Position numbers and translations under genes: made by a program. This document shows positions 22,439-34,791 of a stretch of 64,000 bases of DNA, piece after piece. The stretch's first letter is position 1, and each line of letters opens with the position of its first letter. Location: NCBI GenBank assembly GCA_963971225.1, contig CAXARI010000037.1, forward strand, positions 31,001-95,000, written 5' to 3'. Under the pieces are notes generated by a model that did no database searches, had not been told where the DNA came from, and saw nothing but the letters and a program-made list of their open reading frames with translations. This DNA comes from Melieria omissa. Lineage: Eukaryota; Arthropoda; Insecta; Diptera; Ulidiidae.

Positions 22439-23397
22439 CAGTATTGTGCAAAACCTAAGCAACTTTTTCATTTCTTATGAACAAAATATTTTCAAATAGT
22501 TGAGATAAATTCGAAAAAATGGGGTATTTTTTTAAAGCTTAGAATGTAATTACAACAAATATTTACAAAGCAATACATATAACCTCACTAATGAGAACAA
22601 AATCAACGAAATTTAAATATATACCTAAATTCGCTATGCAAAACGTAACCAACTCTGTTAGCTTCAGCTACTGTTTTAGAATAACGGTTATCATTACGTT
22701 ACTGCAAAGGAACTATAAAGCATGGTGGTGGGAGTGTTATGATTTGGACATGCTTCTCTGGTTTTGGTCTTGGCCCTGTACACGAAATTTCGACAAAAGT
22801 GGATCGCTTTGTCTATAAGGATATTTTAGAAAACCAGATGATGCCCTATGCTGAAGACAATATGCCACTTCGATGGGTGTTTCAACACGACAATGATCCG
22901 AAACACACATCGAAGTTGGTAAAAGAGTGGCTCAGTTCAAATGGGATTACAGTCCTTGATCACCGGACTTGAATACCATCGAAAATTTGTTCGGCATTCT
23001 TAATAAGCGTCTGGGTGGATCACGCTTTCGTAATAGGGGCGAATTGTTTTTTAAGTTAAAAGAAAAATGGGGAAAAATACCTGAAACCACAATTTTAAAC
23101 CTAATTGAGTTAATGCCTAAAAGATTTGCTGCAGTCATACAAAGCAAAGGGTATTACACTAAATACTAGTATAAAGTTGCTTAGGTTTTGCACAGCTAAT
23201 TTTGGAGTTTGTTTCGTTTTCGTAAATGTTTTTACCGTTTGTGAATTGATATGTTCGGTTTTTTTATATATTTGTTGTAATTACATTCTGAGCATTACAT
23301 AAATATAAAATTATTCCCACTTCGAATTGAACTATTGGCAAATATGGAGTTTTATTCATGAGTAATACAAAAGTTGCTTAGGTTTTGCACAATACTG
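22439..23397 (+). mobile_element. Tc1-like transposon with long inverted repeats
   Basis: Inverted ends CAGTATTGTGCAAAACCTAA at 22439 and ending 23397, with TA at 22437-22438 and 23398-23399. The inverted similarity continues inward with indels for about 150-170 bases, including the block (A/G)GAATGTAATTACAACAAA. Length is 959 bases, shorter than a full Tc1 element. Confidence 0.9.
22690..23169 (+). pseudogene. Tc1-like transposase, C-terminal half with frameshift
   Basis: Reading from about 22720 gives a (GG)SVMIWTCFSGFG-type strand, then QHDNDPKHTS with the second catalytic Asp. A frame change near 22965 precedes PDLNTIENLFGILNKRL, the third catalytic motif region, ending in KGYYTKY at 23169. 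The DNA-binding N-terminus and the first Asp motif are deleted between the left repeat and 22690. The enzyme cannot be functional. Confidence 0.85.
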
Positions 23398-23399
23398 TA

Positions 23400-23605
23400 T
23401 TTGTCACCAGCAAAAGGAAATTGCCTAGATGACGCGAAACTGCGAGGAGCCACGCTTGCTAATTTGGTCAAACCAGGCCCCAAAGTCGCAAATTCGGTCA
23501 AACCAGGCCCCAGAGTTGATTAGGGTTCGTACAGCAAATTCTCCATACAAAAGCCAGGGCAAGGGCTGCTGGTGCGTTCGAAGTTTATTTGCAAATAAAA
23601 TAATT
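23400..23605. repeat. Spacer with a 30-bp direct duplication next to GATA
   Basis: Two copies of a 30-base unit containing GGTCAAACCAGGCCCCA lie at about 23457-23516. The rest (to 23605) has no recognised feature. This is the last non-GATA sequence before the LINE/GATA domain begins. Confidence 0.55.
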
Positions 23606-23834
<229 letters not shown>

Positions 23835-24609
23835 GGGGCAAAGGTACTTGCAGTTATGTGCCCTATGCGGCTAGCATGAAATGTACGGCCCAAATGTTCC
23901 GACTCTCACCTCCACGTGGTGCCCCCTGGTAACCCGAGCAACCCACCGTGAGATGCAGTAACCAACCTGCATTGATCGTGGGGTCGGGGCTGACGAGAGC
24001 GGGAGACTTCAGCAGAGCTCTCTGATGAGAAGTTGGCAGACCAATATGGCACGGAGTATCTGATATCATCGGTTGCTGACATGGGACGCGACTAGATCAG
24101 GACCATTCGATCGTAAGCCAAAGGAAGCGCGCGATGGCAATAAGTTCCCAACGATGCACAGGTGAACGTTAGCCGTGAGTACACAGAGGACTTCATAAAC
24201 ACGACACGGACGCCAGGGTCTGAGATCAGTAGGACCTTGGCGATTATGGCACTGGAAATAAGTTGGAATAGTTGACATGGGCTGGTGGCTGTAGTGACTG
24301 GCCTCTTAGTAAGTGTGGAGTGAAATCCCATTGAAATGGCGGTCCAGATATTGCTACAGTTGCCTCCATCCCGATAAAACCTTGGCAGGCCTCGAGGTAC
24401 GTTCCCAGCCCGTCACCATTAGGTTGGCGGTGCAGGTTAGGTTGAACTTGCTTCCTATTCATGCTGACCTGGCTCTGAACGCAGGTACCCATAAGGACAT
24501 GCGTCAACCCTAGCGCTGGCCTCCCTCCTTAGGCATAGACAACCACGGGGTCATTAAGGCGACTGCACTTTCGAAATGGGATAGCGGCCTCGAGGGGGAC
24601 CCAACCGCA

Positions 24610-25544
24610 ATGAGTACTCAAAATTTGATGACGAATATGGCAAATACAAAGGACAATGAGAGTACACCGCCGCCTTTTCAAGAACTAGGCGTTCCCCTGT
24701 CATTGCCTCGAGGGTAATCAGAGGCCAAGGGGAAATCGACCACGAAATCCCAGAACCAGGGGTCGTCGCACCCAGAGACCCCAACGCTACACCGCGCGCT
24801 GTTACGAATTGGAACACACTCTGCCAAGCGGGCGAGAGCAACAGCTAGCCCTAAGGGTCCTGAAAAAGTCAAGTCTCCCGCAGCGAAGAAGCAGAAAGCG
24901 CTGGATGCGATAGTTACACCAAAGTTACCGGAGGCGCCAGCTAATAATGAAACCTGGACTAAGTCTAAAGTCCTAAAGTCTGACAATTCGACCGAAGGCG
25001 GACGCCATCATAATCACCACAAAAGGAAACGAGTCTTATGCTAACATCCTACGGAAGACCAGCACGGAACTTAAGGCCCTGGTCGAAGGGGTACGCACTG
25101 TTCGAACTAAACAAAAAGGGGACTTCCTCCTTGAGCTAAATCTCGCGAATGATACAACCGCAAATACATTCCAGGCGGCCAATGGGGGTGTTCTGAAGGA
25201 CGAGGCGGTAGTGCTAGTGAGAACACACATGATCACGGTGCACTTCCGGCGGAAGACGCTAGGAGAGTGGTTGACCTAAACCACCTACGGGTGGGGTGGG
25301 TCCGCTGTCGCGTGTCTGAGACCGCATCGCCAACAAGATGCTTTAGGTGCTGGGGCTATGGCCACATGGCAGCAGCATGCAAAGAGGCGGACCGAACGGG
25401 ACTCTGTAGAAGGTATGGCGAGGGTGGCCACATGGCGACCACATGCAGAAATCCGGAAAGATGTGCACTTTGTGGAGGATCACACGCTGCGGGAGCTCAT
25501 TGTGCCCGCGGTACCAGGAGGCAAAGCACAAGAAACGCGCATGA
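24610..25544 (+). pseudogene. R1-type ORF1, copy A, deleted and frameshifted
   Basis: ATG at 24610 opens MSTQNLMTNMANTKDNES, as in copy B. Large deletions (near 24680, 24807, 24965 and 25235 by comparison with copy B) remove most of the middle. The nucleic-acid-binding end survives at 25267-25544: CFRCWGYGHMAAAC, then CRRYGEGGHMATTC in which the second Cys is Tyr, then CALCGGSHAAGAHC-like. ORF1 ends in TGA at 25542-25544, overlapping the ORF2 ATG. By family it would package element RNA; this copy cannot. Confidence 0.8.
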
Positions 25545-27781
25545 GAATTATTCAAATTAACTTGAACCACTACGCGGCTGCACAAGACTTGCTGTGGCAG
25601 AGCCAGGTGGAGCTGAGAGCAGACGTTGCCGTACTGGCGGAGCCGTACGTTGCGATAGATTCGTACAACTACACGTCGGATCAATCACATAAGGCCGCTA
25701 TCTGGATCCTGGACGACAAAACCCCACAGGCCAGTCCGAAAGTGGCAAACCAGGGATTTACATGGGTGCGAATCGAAGGGCTCTACATAGTTAGCTGCTA
25801 CGCACAACCGAGCATGCCAATAGATGAGTTTCAACAGATGATGGGAAAAATGGTAACGGAATTGCGAGGTAAGCGTCCCGTTATTGTTGCAGGTGATTAT
25901 AATGCCTGGTCGATGACATGGGGAAGTAGCCGCACTAACCAAAGAGGAAGGATAGTTGAGGAGGCATTTGCTACAATGGATCTAGTTTTGCTAAACGAGC
26001 CTGGGCGCTACACGTTTGACACTGGCAGTAGGCGATCGATTATTGATCTGGCCCACGCAGACAGAGCTACGCAAACCGCGTAAGGTGGCAAATCGCGGGA
26101 ATGTGCACCCACAGCGATCATAATGCCATTATGATCGATGTGGACCAAGGACAAAGGCATCCAACGTGTTTGCAGAAGGTCCAGCGGGTCTCGTGGAAGA
26201 CGAGCGCATTTGATGTGGAGGCATTCCATTCCACAACGGAGATACAGCAACAACCAAAGCCATGCAAGTGGCCAAGCAACTAGAAAATGCGTGTGACGCG
26301 GCAATGCCAAGGCGAAATGCCACAATTAACAGACCTCCCGCATACTGGTGGACGGATGAAATTGCGCAGTTGCGTAGAGCTTGCATAAAATCACGAAGAA
26401 AGGCTCAAAGGGCGAAGGGCAGACCAAATTTTAGGAACCTGCATTCTTACTTTAGAGGAAACAGGTTAGCGCTCAAAAAAGCAATAACAGCCAGCAAAAA
26501 TCGCTGTTTTAAGGAACTCCGTGACAGCGCTGACGCAAATCCGTGGGGACAGGCTTATAAAACTGTTATGAAGAAAGTGAAGGGGCCAAGAGCTCCACAA
26601 CCCACATGCCCAGATCTATTAGAGAAGGTGGTGAGCGAACTTTTTCCCTGACAAGAAGGCATGGGCCAACTCAATCTAGACAAAATGAACGAAGTAGCGC
26701 CAGAAGAGGTGTTAGCCACGCTTTCGAGAATTAGCGATGGAAAAGCACCCGGCCCGGACGGGGTGCCAAACGCAGCGCTCAAGTCCGCCGTGCGCACAAG
26801 ACCCGATGTCGCGTGCATCAAGGAAGGGACCTTCCCAAAACGTTGGAAGCGACAGCGCCTGGTACTGTTACTGAAACCTGGCAAGTCACCGGATGAATCG
26901 TCGGCTTACAGACCATTATGTCTTTTAGACACGGTAGGAAAAATATTTGAGCGCATCATATGCGCCCGCCTTCAAGAGTACCTGGTAGGAAAGGAAGGGC
27001 TCTCCAATCAACAGTTCGGCTTTAGGCGACGGCGGTCTACGGTTGATGCCATACGCACGGTGGTAGGCATAGCCCGCGAAGCAACGAGAGGAACGGGTGG
27101 ACCATCCGGCACCATGAAATACTGCGCTGTCGTCACCTTGGACATTCGAAATGCGTTCAATTCAGCCAACTTGGCTTTAAAGAACTTTGGCGTCCCAGCA
27201 TACTTGCTGCGAGTGATTCGCAGCTACTTTTACGAGAGGCTACTCGAGTACGACACGGAGGATGGGCCGAAAAAGTATGCGGTATCTGGTGGCGTCCCAC
27301 AGGGCTCTGTTCTGGGTCCAACCCTTTCGAACGCAATGTATGACGGCGTCCTCAGATTGGATCTCCCCACAAACAATACATTAGTCGGGTATGCGGACGA
27401 CATTGCGCTAGTAGCAGTAGGCAAGCAGATACTGGACGTTGAGCTAATTTGTAATGACGCAGTATCCAGAATTCAGCGCTGGCTAAACAATGCAGAGCTT
27501 GACTTGGCCGCCCAAAAAACGGAGGAAGTACTGGTGAGCGCGAGAAGAAGAAGAGAACAAATGGTGGTGAATGTTGGAGGCCACGACATACGATCCAATC
27601 CCGCTATCAAATACCTAGGAGTACTGATAGATTCACGATTAACTTTCAAGGAGCACCTAACATCAGTCGGTACAAAGGCGGCAGCAGTAAACGGGGCGCT
27701 CTTCCGCATACTCCCCAACATAGGGGGACCGCAAGGAGCCAGGAGGAGACTGCTCTCCACAGTCACGGATTCTATTGTCTT
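25541..27781 (+). pseudogene. R1-type ORF2 endonuclease and RT, copy A
   Basis: Starts MRIIQINLNHYAAAQDLL, the R1-clade endonuclease start. AEPY (catalytic Glu), SCYAQPS, AGDYNAWS and, after a frameshift near 26080 shared with copy B, THSDHNAIMID complete the endonuclease. A TGA at about 26649 follows ELFP. RT motifs are GKAPGPDGVPNAAL, FGFRRRRSTVDAI, LDIRNAFNSA (first Asp), GVPQGSVLGPTLSN and GYADDIALVAV (Asp pair). The frame meets the TTAA insertion at 27782 and its last part is at 39683-40354. Confidence 0.85.
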
Positions 27782-27968
27782 TTAACCCATTTCCTTCCTC
27801 TGTTGCGTATTCGCAACGTTACTATTTAAAAAATTCGTATGTGCAGTGTGTGTGAGGTATTGCGATACATTTTTTTTTGTTCGGAAGGTATATCCTTAGC
27901 CTTTCTTCCCCTCCATGTCTCAACCACCTACAAAACACACACTGATACACACACTTGTATATGTAGAC

Positions 27969-29692
27969 TAGGGTGGCTCTTATTTTTCAAGTTTAATTTT
28001 TTGTTGGTGCTACCCCTCAAATTAGATCCTTTATATGAAAAAATGAGCGAAATCAAATTTTAAGTCGCGCTTACATTCGAAGTGAACACCTTCGGTCGCA
28101 CAATGTCACCGTAACCGTACGGGGCAGTGCCTCACTAGCTGTACGCGAAGTGATGATATATTGGGGAAAAAGCACGAATTCCGACGCAAGAGTTAACGAA
28201 ATGTATACCAAGGTTAGAAGCTCTGTATCAACAATGGAGGCCACTTCAAAAGCATGCTTTAAGATCGTCGGTGGTTAAAAAGAAAAGAAACAAATTTCGG
28301 TGACAAACTTGATTTCCATTGAAGAAGATAAGCAGTTCTTAACCAATCAGCGGTTGAAAGAACGGCCTGGGTTTATTTATGGAATTGATTACCAGCTAAT
28401 TGCGAAAGAGAGACAAGTTTCTGAGCGAAAAATACGAGAGGAGAAGAGAAAAGAACGAAGCGATAATGAAATTGAACAACTGAGTAAGTATCAATTGTGT
28501 TTGGAAGTTCCGTGAGTCTCAAAAGATTTATCTCCACCAGCCAAAAAAAAGAGGGCGTCAAACAATAATGACTCCTAAGCTTGCAGCTGCTTTGGATAGG
28601 TGCAAGATCAGTGATAGGAATGAAGTTCATATTCTGATAGCTACTATTGAGGCTCTTGATCATGATGTTGAGAGTTTTGCAGTAAAAAAAAAGACCTCTT
28701 GTATTTACTTTGCCGGCATCACATTTACGAAATAATTTTAAAAGCCGTTTTTGAGGAAAATATGGGAAAAACTACGGGCCCAACTGTACCAATCTTAAAA
28801 AAGTTCCAAAATGCTTGGCCTGAAGTAAATGTAATTAATTTTATAACCAGAGTCGAGCATAAGAAGGTCAAGGAGCATTTAGATCCAGTCGATGTTTCTC
28901 GAATTCTTGAAATTATACGAGACACTTTGGAAGAAAAACAGCTGAGAGAGGATTTTAGAGAATTTTTAGAATTGGCTGCTATTTATCTTGGCGAAACACC
29001 ATCTTGCGGTGTTCCAGGAGCTATCCATCATGCAAGGTGAATGGCAAAAGCTATTTATTGCTTGAAAATATTCATGTTTCGCGATGAATTTAAATTATTA
29101 CCGCATGAAGAAAACGCTATGTGTTATATTTGCATTTTTGTAATTAGTATATATGTCGAAGCGTGGTTTCGTGCACCTTCTACAGCCAAAGCACCATACT
29201 TGGATTACAGTGTTCTTTCACAAATAGTTAATTGATCAAGATATTTCGCTTTACAAAGAAAAAAAAAAATTCATTGTAAATATTTTCTTACCAAATGTAT
29301 AGCATTATTTTTCAAGTAAACTGAATTGAATTAAAGTAAAAGTCATATAGAATTATATAAGCTAATACAAGTATATATGTATATGTTTATATAATATACC
29401 CATATAGATAATAATTTATTAGTGCAATTCATACATAATTTAATATAATTTAACACTAAAACTGTTTGTTAATTACTTATCTACTCTATAAAAATTTACG
29501 AAAAAATTAATTTATTTGTAATGTAATTTTTGGTTTATTTTGCACTTTCAAGGGCCCGGGGGCACACCTTTCCCTTATCTGATTGGCACTAAATTTCACA
29601 GAGCTCTTTTTTTATAGAATAGAATCAAACTGAAGGGTAGCTCACAAAAAATTTTTGGAATTTTCCAAAAATGTTAAATAAGAGCCACCCTA
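27969..29692 (+). mobile_element. DNA transposon with AGGGTGGCTCTTATTT ends, unknown superfamily
   Basis: Inverted termini TAGGGTGGCTCTTATTT at 27969 and its complement ending 29692. Flanks share ATGTA (27961-27965 and 29693-29697); a longer duplication with mismatches is possible. It holds remnants of one or more reading frames (28300-29235). I cannot assign a superfamily. Confidence 0.7.
28300..29235 (+). pseudogene. Unrecognised transposon protein, broken in several places
   Basis: The first fragment (28300-28515) contains a Lys/Arg/Glu-rich helix (EKRKERSDNEIEQLSK). A middle fragment near 28545-28690 includes KRGRQTIMTPKLAAALDRCKISDR. The longest part (28699-29235, one stop at 29038-29040) has CRHHIYEIILKAVFE, FLELAAIYLGETP, HHARWMAKAIYCLKIFMF and VISIYVEAWFRAP. 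The regular His/Cys and aromatic pattern looks like a conserved fold, not noise, and similar proteins occur in transposable elements of insects as far as I recall. No catalytic triad can be named from this. Function unknown. Confidence 0.55.
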
Positions 29693-29978
29693 ATGTACCA
29701 CATGTTTTTCAGACAAATTTTGAATCGCACACTAAAAATTGTCAAACGTTAATTCTTTTTTTGGTCGACATGAAAATACGTTCACATAAAGGCAAGGAAA
29801 AATTGTAGTTGGTTTGTGAATTATCTGGGTGTCATTATGCGTGTTCTATAGGGGTTTCCAACAAGAGGTGTTATTTTGAATCACCCGGTATTTCGGTAGC
29901 CGTCACTTTTGAAGCTTTTATTCTTTGACATTTGACAAGTAGAAACTACTCTTCTTCTTAACTGGCCATAACAACCCG

Positions 29979-31053
29979 TTATCGGGTTACGGCCTGCCGC
30001 AAAACTTCTCTCCAGGCGCCTCTGCTTCGCGCGCGCCTTCTCCAGTTGGTCACACCAAGAGATACCACTTGGTCCTTCCACTTGGTCCTTCCACCGGAGA
30101 CACGGCCTCCCTCTTCGCCGTCGACCTCCAACCATCGCATCGAATACCTTTTCCGCCGGAGCTTCGTCGTCCATGCGGCAGACATGACCGAGCCAGCGTA
30201 GCCGCTGGATGTTAATTCGCTGCGCTACGTCCATGTCCTTATACAGCTCATACAGCTCGTTATTGGTTCGTATACGATAGTCGTCACCAACCCGAACAGG
30301 GCCGAAGATTTTGCGAAGCACCTTCCTCTCGAACACTCCAAGGGCCGCTATGCCGTTTCGTGTCATTGTCCATGCTTCAGCGCCATAGAGGAGCACGGGC
30401 AAGATAAGCGTCCTATAGAGTGAAAGTTTTGTCGGTCGAGAGAGGTCTCTACTTCTCAATTGCCTACCGAGACCGTAGTAGCACCTGTTGGCAAGAGTTA
30501 TCCTTCGCTTTATCTCCAGACTGACATCATTGCTGCTGTTGATGGCGGTGCCAAGGTAGACGAATTCCTTGACAACTTCAAAAGCATACCTGTCGGCCTC
30601 GACGTGAGACCCTAGCCGCTGCGAGTCCCTGCGTGTAGACAGCATATACTTCGTCTTGCCCTCATTTACCACCAGACCCATTTTGGCAGATTCTCTTTCG
30701 ATAGCCGCAAAGGCAGCGGTGACATCTCGCTTGTTACGTCCGATGACATCAATATCATCAGCGTAAGCAAGGAGCTGGACACTTTTGTTGAAAATTGTGC
30801 CATTACGATGTACACCGGCCTTGCGCAGAACACTCTCCATGGTGAAGTTGAAGAGGTCGCAGGACAAAGGATCGCCCTGTCTGAAACCTCGAACGGTATC
30901 AAAGGGGTCGGAGAGGTCACTTCCAACCTTGACGGAGCTGCGCGTATTGCTCAACGTCGCTCTGCAAAGCCTTACGAGCTTTGCAGGGATACCAAGTTCA
31001 GACAATGCGGCATATAGGTGATCCCTTATCGGGCTATCGAATGCTGCCTTGTA
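29979..31053 (-). pseudogene. RTE ORF2, RT C-terminal half
   Basis: After the LOA insertion the frame resumes with YKAAFDSPIRDHL and SELGIPAKLVRL. FRQGDPLSCDLFN and LLAYADDIDVIG (catalytic Asp pair) are the RT core. VYLGTAINSSND, LYGAEAWTM and RLRWLGHVCRMDDE are typical of RTE C-termini. A 13-base tandem duplication (CTTGGTCCTTCCA at 30068-30080 and 30081-30093) shifts the frame; the original ending, VTNWRRRARSRGAW to the stop at 29979, is in the shifted frame. Confidence 0.85.
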
Positions 31054-31178
31054 ATCGATGAAGAGATGGTTAGGTTAGGTAGGGAAGGGTGTGTGCGGCA
31101 GGACCGCACTTCCACTCGGAGGCCACAATGGCCCATTGTGAATCCCTTCTTATGGTGTTCTGGAGCCAACCAATAGTC

Positions 31179-31985
31179 TCAGTCAAGGGGAAACCAGTTC
31201 GACCTCTTAATGAAGGAGAGCAGATTCGAGATTTCGACTTTCGCTGCGCAAGCCAGGTCTGTCAGGAACCTTGACCCCAAGGTGCGGAGTCGGCGTTCCT
31301 GCAGAGCCGGGCAGTGGCACAGGAAGTGTTGTATCGTTTCTACTTCTTCTTCATCTCCACAGCTACGGCAGACATCACCGGACGAGAGGCGCCATTTGGT
31401 AAGCATAGATCCAATAGCGCAGTGTCCGGTGATGACTCCAACGAGCTGTCGAATAGAGGTACGACTCAGGGATAGTACGAATCGTGTTTTCGTCAAAGAG
31501 AGGGAGGGCCACAGTGCCCGGCAGGTGCCGCAGTCGGTCCTGGTACGCCATGACGACTCAATTTCCTTTTTGGTCAACCTGTCAATATACATGTACAGGG
31601 CAGATATCGGAGGAAACACAGAGGTATCCACTTCGGTGGCAGACAAAGCCACCCCTTTTCTTGCCATCTCGTCCGCTGCTTCGTTCCCTGCCACTCCTGA
31701 GTGGCCCGGAACCCAACAGAGAGTGACCTGGTGGTGCCCAATGCCTTGAAGTGCGGTGCGACACCTCTGCACTACCTTTGATTTCACAACAACTGATTCC
31801 AGCGCCCTAAGCGCCGCCTGACTATCCACGAAAATTGTGACATCTGTGGGTGGTAACCCACTGTCACGGATAAGTTCGGCAGCCTTCCAAATTGCATAGA
31901 TCTCTGCTTGGAAAATACTGCAGAGGTCCGGCAGTCTGAATGACATGCGTGTCTGCAGTACAACCGGAGTAGAGACCAGCTCCAG
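31179..31985 (-). pseudogene. LOA ORF2 RNase H and C-terminal zinc-binding region
   Basis: This is the shifted continuation of ORF2. It holds FQAEIYAIWKAAE (RNase H Glu), FVDSQAALRAL (Asp), and WVPGHSGVAGNEAAD (His and Asp). Preceding it in the other frame is FTDGSKMEEGTGAG with the first Asp. The C-terminus has CRSCGDEEEVETIQHFLCHC, the CCHC-like end found in LOA/I/R1 ORF2 proteins. A single frameshift near 31975-31985 separates it from the rest. Confidence 0.85.
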
Positions 31986-34791
31986 TACCTTCCTCCATTT
32001 TGGAGCCGTCGGTGAAAACGGTGATAGAAGCGTCTCTCATCGCACCTGTCACCTCCCATTCCTCCCTTGTGGGATATGAGGCTAGTGCTCGCGTGTCGAA
32101 ATCCAGGTATGGGATCAGATAGTCCGTGCAGGAATCCACCTGATAACCGATATCCGGCTTCGCGAAAGACTTTAGAATTCCAGAGTGCCCATAAGCGTGT
32201 TGCCTCCACAAGTTGGCTTCCCTCAATCTGAGAGCGCCTTTAGCAGCGCAACACTTAATGAACTGCTCAATCGGGTGGAGGTGCAAGATCACCTCCAGCC
32301 CGGCCTTGGGGGTGCTTTTGACAGTGCCTGCTATTCCCATAGCCGCTAGTCTCTGCACCTTCGTCAGTTTCGTTACCACGGTCTTGGTGCCCGTAGCCGG
32401 CCACCAGACAATGGCTCCGTAACTTAGGATCGGCCGTAGAATCGCAGTGTACATCCAATGAACGATAGTCGGCTGCAATCCCCACTTTTTCCCGAAATTC
32501 CTTTTACAAATGTAAAAAGCATTCAGGCTCTTTTTCACCCGCTCTTCCACATTGCGCCCCCAAGAGAGCTTGGAGTCAAGTATGGTGCCAAGGTATTTAG
32601 CCTCGGGTGATAGGGTGAGAGTAGTGCCGCCAAGTTTAGGCAGCTCAAACTTCGGTATTTTGTATTTCCGGGTGAACAGTACCAAAACAGTCTTAGAGGG
32701 ATTAACCCCTAGACCGTTAAGCTCTGCCCACCTGGAAAGTTCCTTTAGAGCAGACTCCATGAGATCACTGATTGTGGACAGGAATCTTCCAGGGATCAGG
32801 ATAGTGACGTCGTCTGCATATGCTACTACTCGTAGCCTCCTGGTTTCGAAGATCTCGAGGATGCTATTTACTACAAGGAGCCACAGCAGAGGCGAAAGAA
32901 CACCTCCTTGTGGTGTGCCCCTTGTAGTAAGTTTCCTCACTGAGCACAGGCCTAGGTTAGAGTGGACCCTTCTGCTACTGAGCATGTCACTGGTCCACTT
33001 TACCACCTTCTCATGAACTTCGAACTTTCTAAGTGCGTTGATTATAGCCTCCAAGGTAACGTTATTAAAGGCTCCCTCGATATCGAGGAAAGCGGCTAAC
33101 GTGTACTCCTTAGAGTTCAGCGATCTTTCGATCGTCTGAACGACCTCATGCAGGGCGCTGTCGACAGATTTTCCCCTGCAATACGCATGTTGCGCCTTGC
33201 AGAGTCCTCTGGACTGTGCCACTTCTCTAATATAGACGTCTACCAGCCGTTCAAGAGTCTTAAGTAAGAACGATGAAAGGCTGATCGGTCTGTAATCTTT
33301 TGCTGTTAAGTGGTTCACTTTCCCTGCTTTGGGAATGAACACCACCCTAACCTCCTTCCAGGCACGTGGGACATATCCTTGTTGGAGAGATCCACGAAAG
33401 ATTCTCGTCAGGACCTTAACCACCGCCTCCTTAGACCATTGTAGCATAGCAGGAATGACACCATCAGGGCCCGGGGATTTATACTGGCTGAAGGAGTCAA
33501 TTGCCCATGCCACCTTGGCTTCGCTAATTATCCTCTGAACTAGACCATCCGGTTGCGGTGTTTGTTGCCTATGCGACGTGGTCGCCTCAGCAACATCCGT
33601 GCATCCAGGAAAGTGAGTGTTCATGAGGATCTCAAGAAGTTCCTCCCTCGACTCCGTCCATGATCCATCAGATTTCCTGATGCTGCCAGGGGTGTGTGAA
33701 ACCCCGGCTAGCACCTTACGGAGTCTGGCGGCCTCGTTAACATTGTCGAGGGATTCACAGTAATTCCTCCAATCATCCCGCTTAGCCGCCCTAATAGTTT
33801 TCTTAAACTTATTAAAGCTAGCCTTGTAGGCTCCCCAGTCTTCTTCAGTTTGACTAAGCTTAGCCTTATTGAAGAGACGCCTAGTATCTGTCCTGAGTTG
33901 TCTTAGCTCTGGGGTCCACCAAACTGCGTTGGTTTTCCGTGGAGCTCGACTTTTTGGACATGATTTCTTGAAAGATGTATTAAGAACTTTCGTTAAAAGA
34001 CTAACTGACCTCTCAATGTTGTTTCTTTCAAAGGTAGCTGTCGCCTTGCGCGACGCCAGTTTTTCGGAAACTAGTGCACTGAATCTAGGCCAGTTAGTCT
34101 TTCTCGGATTCCTATAGGCTGGTGGACTCCCCACCTTCATGGCCACGGAAAAGACTATCCGGTTGTGGTCCGAAAACGAACATTCCGTCAGTACTTTCCA
34201 GTCGACCACAGAGATGGTACTAGAGTCGGTAACCAAGGTTATATCTATAACTTCTTCCCTAACCCTGTTATGGAAGGTTGGCGTATTGCCCCTATTACAT
34301 AGCATAATGTAATAATCAAAAATGGACTCACCCCTGCTGTTGGTGCCGGAACTTCCCCACTGAACGTGATGAGCGTTGGCGATGAGATCAAGTCTCCGTG
34401 ATCGGGCGTGCGCAACAAGGTCCCGGACCTCCTTTGGCGGTGGTTCCTCTCCTTCGAATGGCATGTATGCGGACGAAAGGATAAGGTCATGCCCCTCCAT
34501 TCGCTCACATGCAGCCACACACAGGTCACCAGTACTGTATTGAGACAAGAGAAACATATTAATGTACTTTCTATAAACAATACAGGCTCGTATCTTACCT
34601 TCACCACGCGAATGAAGTACTCTGAATTGACTTGACCCCAATCCACAAACACTGTCTCTGACGAGCCAGGGTTCCTGGATTAAGGCCAAGTCAACCTCCT
34701 CCTCCTCCAGGAATTGCATAAGATCGTGGGTGGCGGCCTTAGAGTGGTGCAGGTTTATCTGCACTACCTTCAGCCTTTCCCTGTGTGGCAC
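31986..34791 (-). pseudogene. LOA ORF2 endonuclease and RT
   Basis: Opens MPHRERLKVVQINLHHSKAA. Endonuclease motifs are LIQEPWL (Glu), SSAYMP, ANAHHVQWGSSGTNSRG and CSFSDHNRI. The residues before ANAHH, where the family has Cys-Asp, are missing, so the catalytic Asp appears lost by a small in-frame deletion at about 34383. RT shows KSPGPDGVIPAML, KDYRPISLSSFLLKTLERL, FLDIEGAFNNV (Asp), GTPQGGVLSPLLW and VVAYADDVTILI (Asp pair). The ORF stays open for over 900 codons, so the copy is fairly young. Its start overlaps ORF1 by 53 bases. Confidence 0.85.

Noticed and set aside
24066..24507. Several minus-strand frames in the 5' UTR of copy A (and the same in copy B near 46402-46843)
   Set aside because: No domain, and they lie in the non-coding leader of the LINE; conserved only because the DNA is duplicated.
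31071..31080. Telomere from TTAGGTTAGG
   Set aside because: Only two units, located at a LINE 3' end inside a target duplication.
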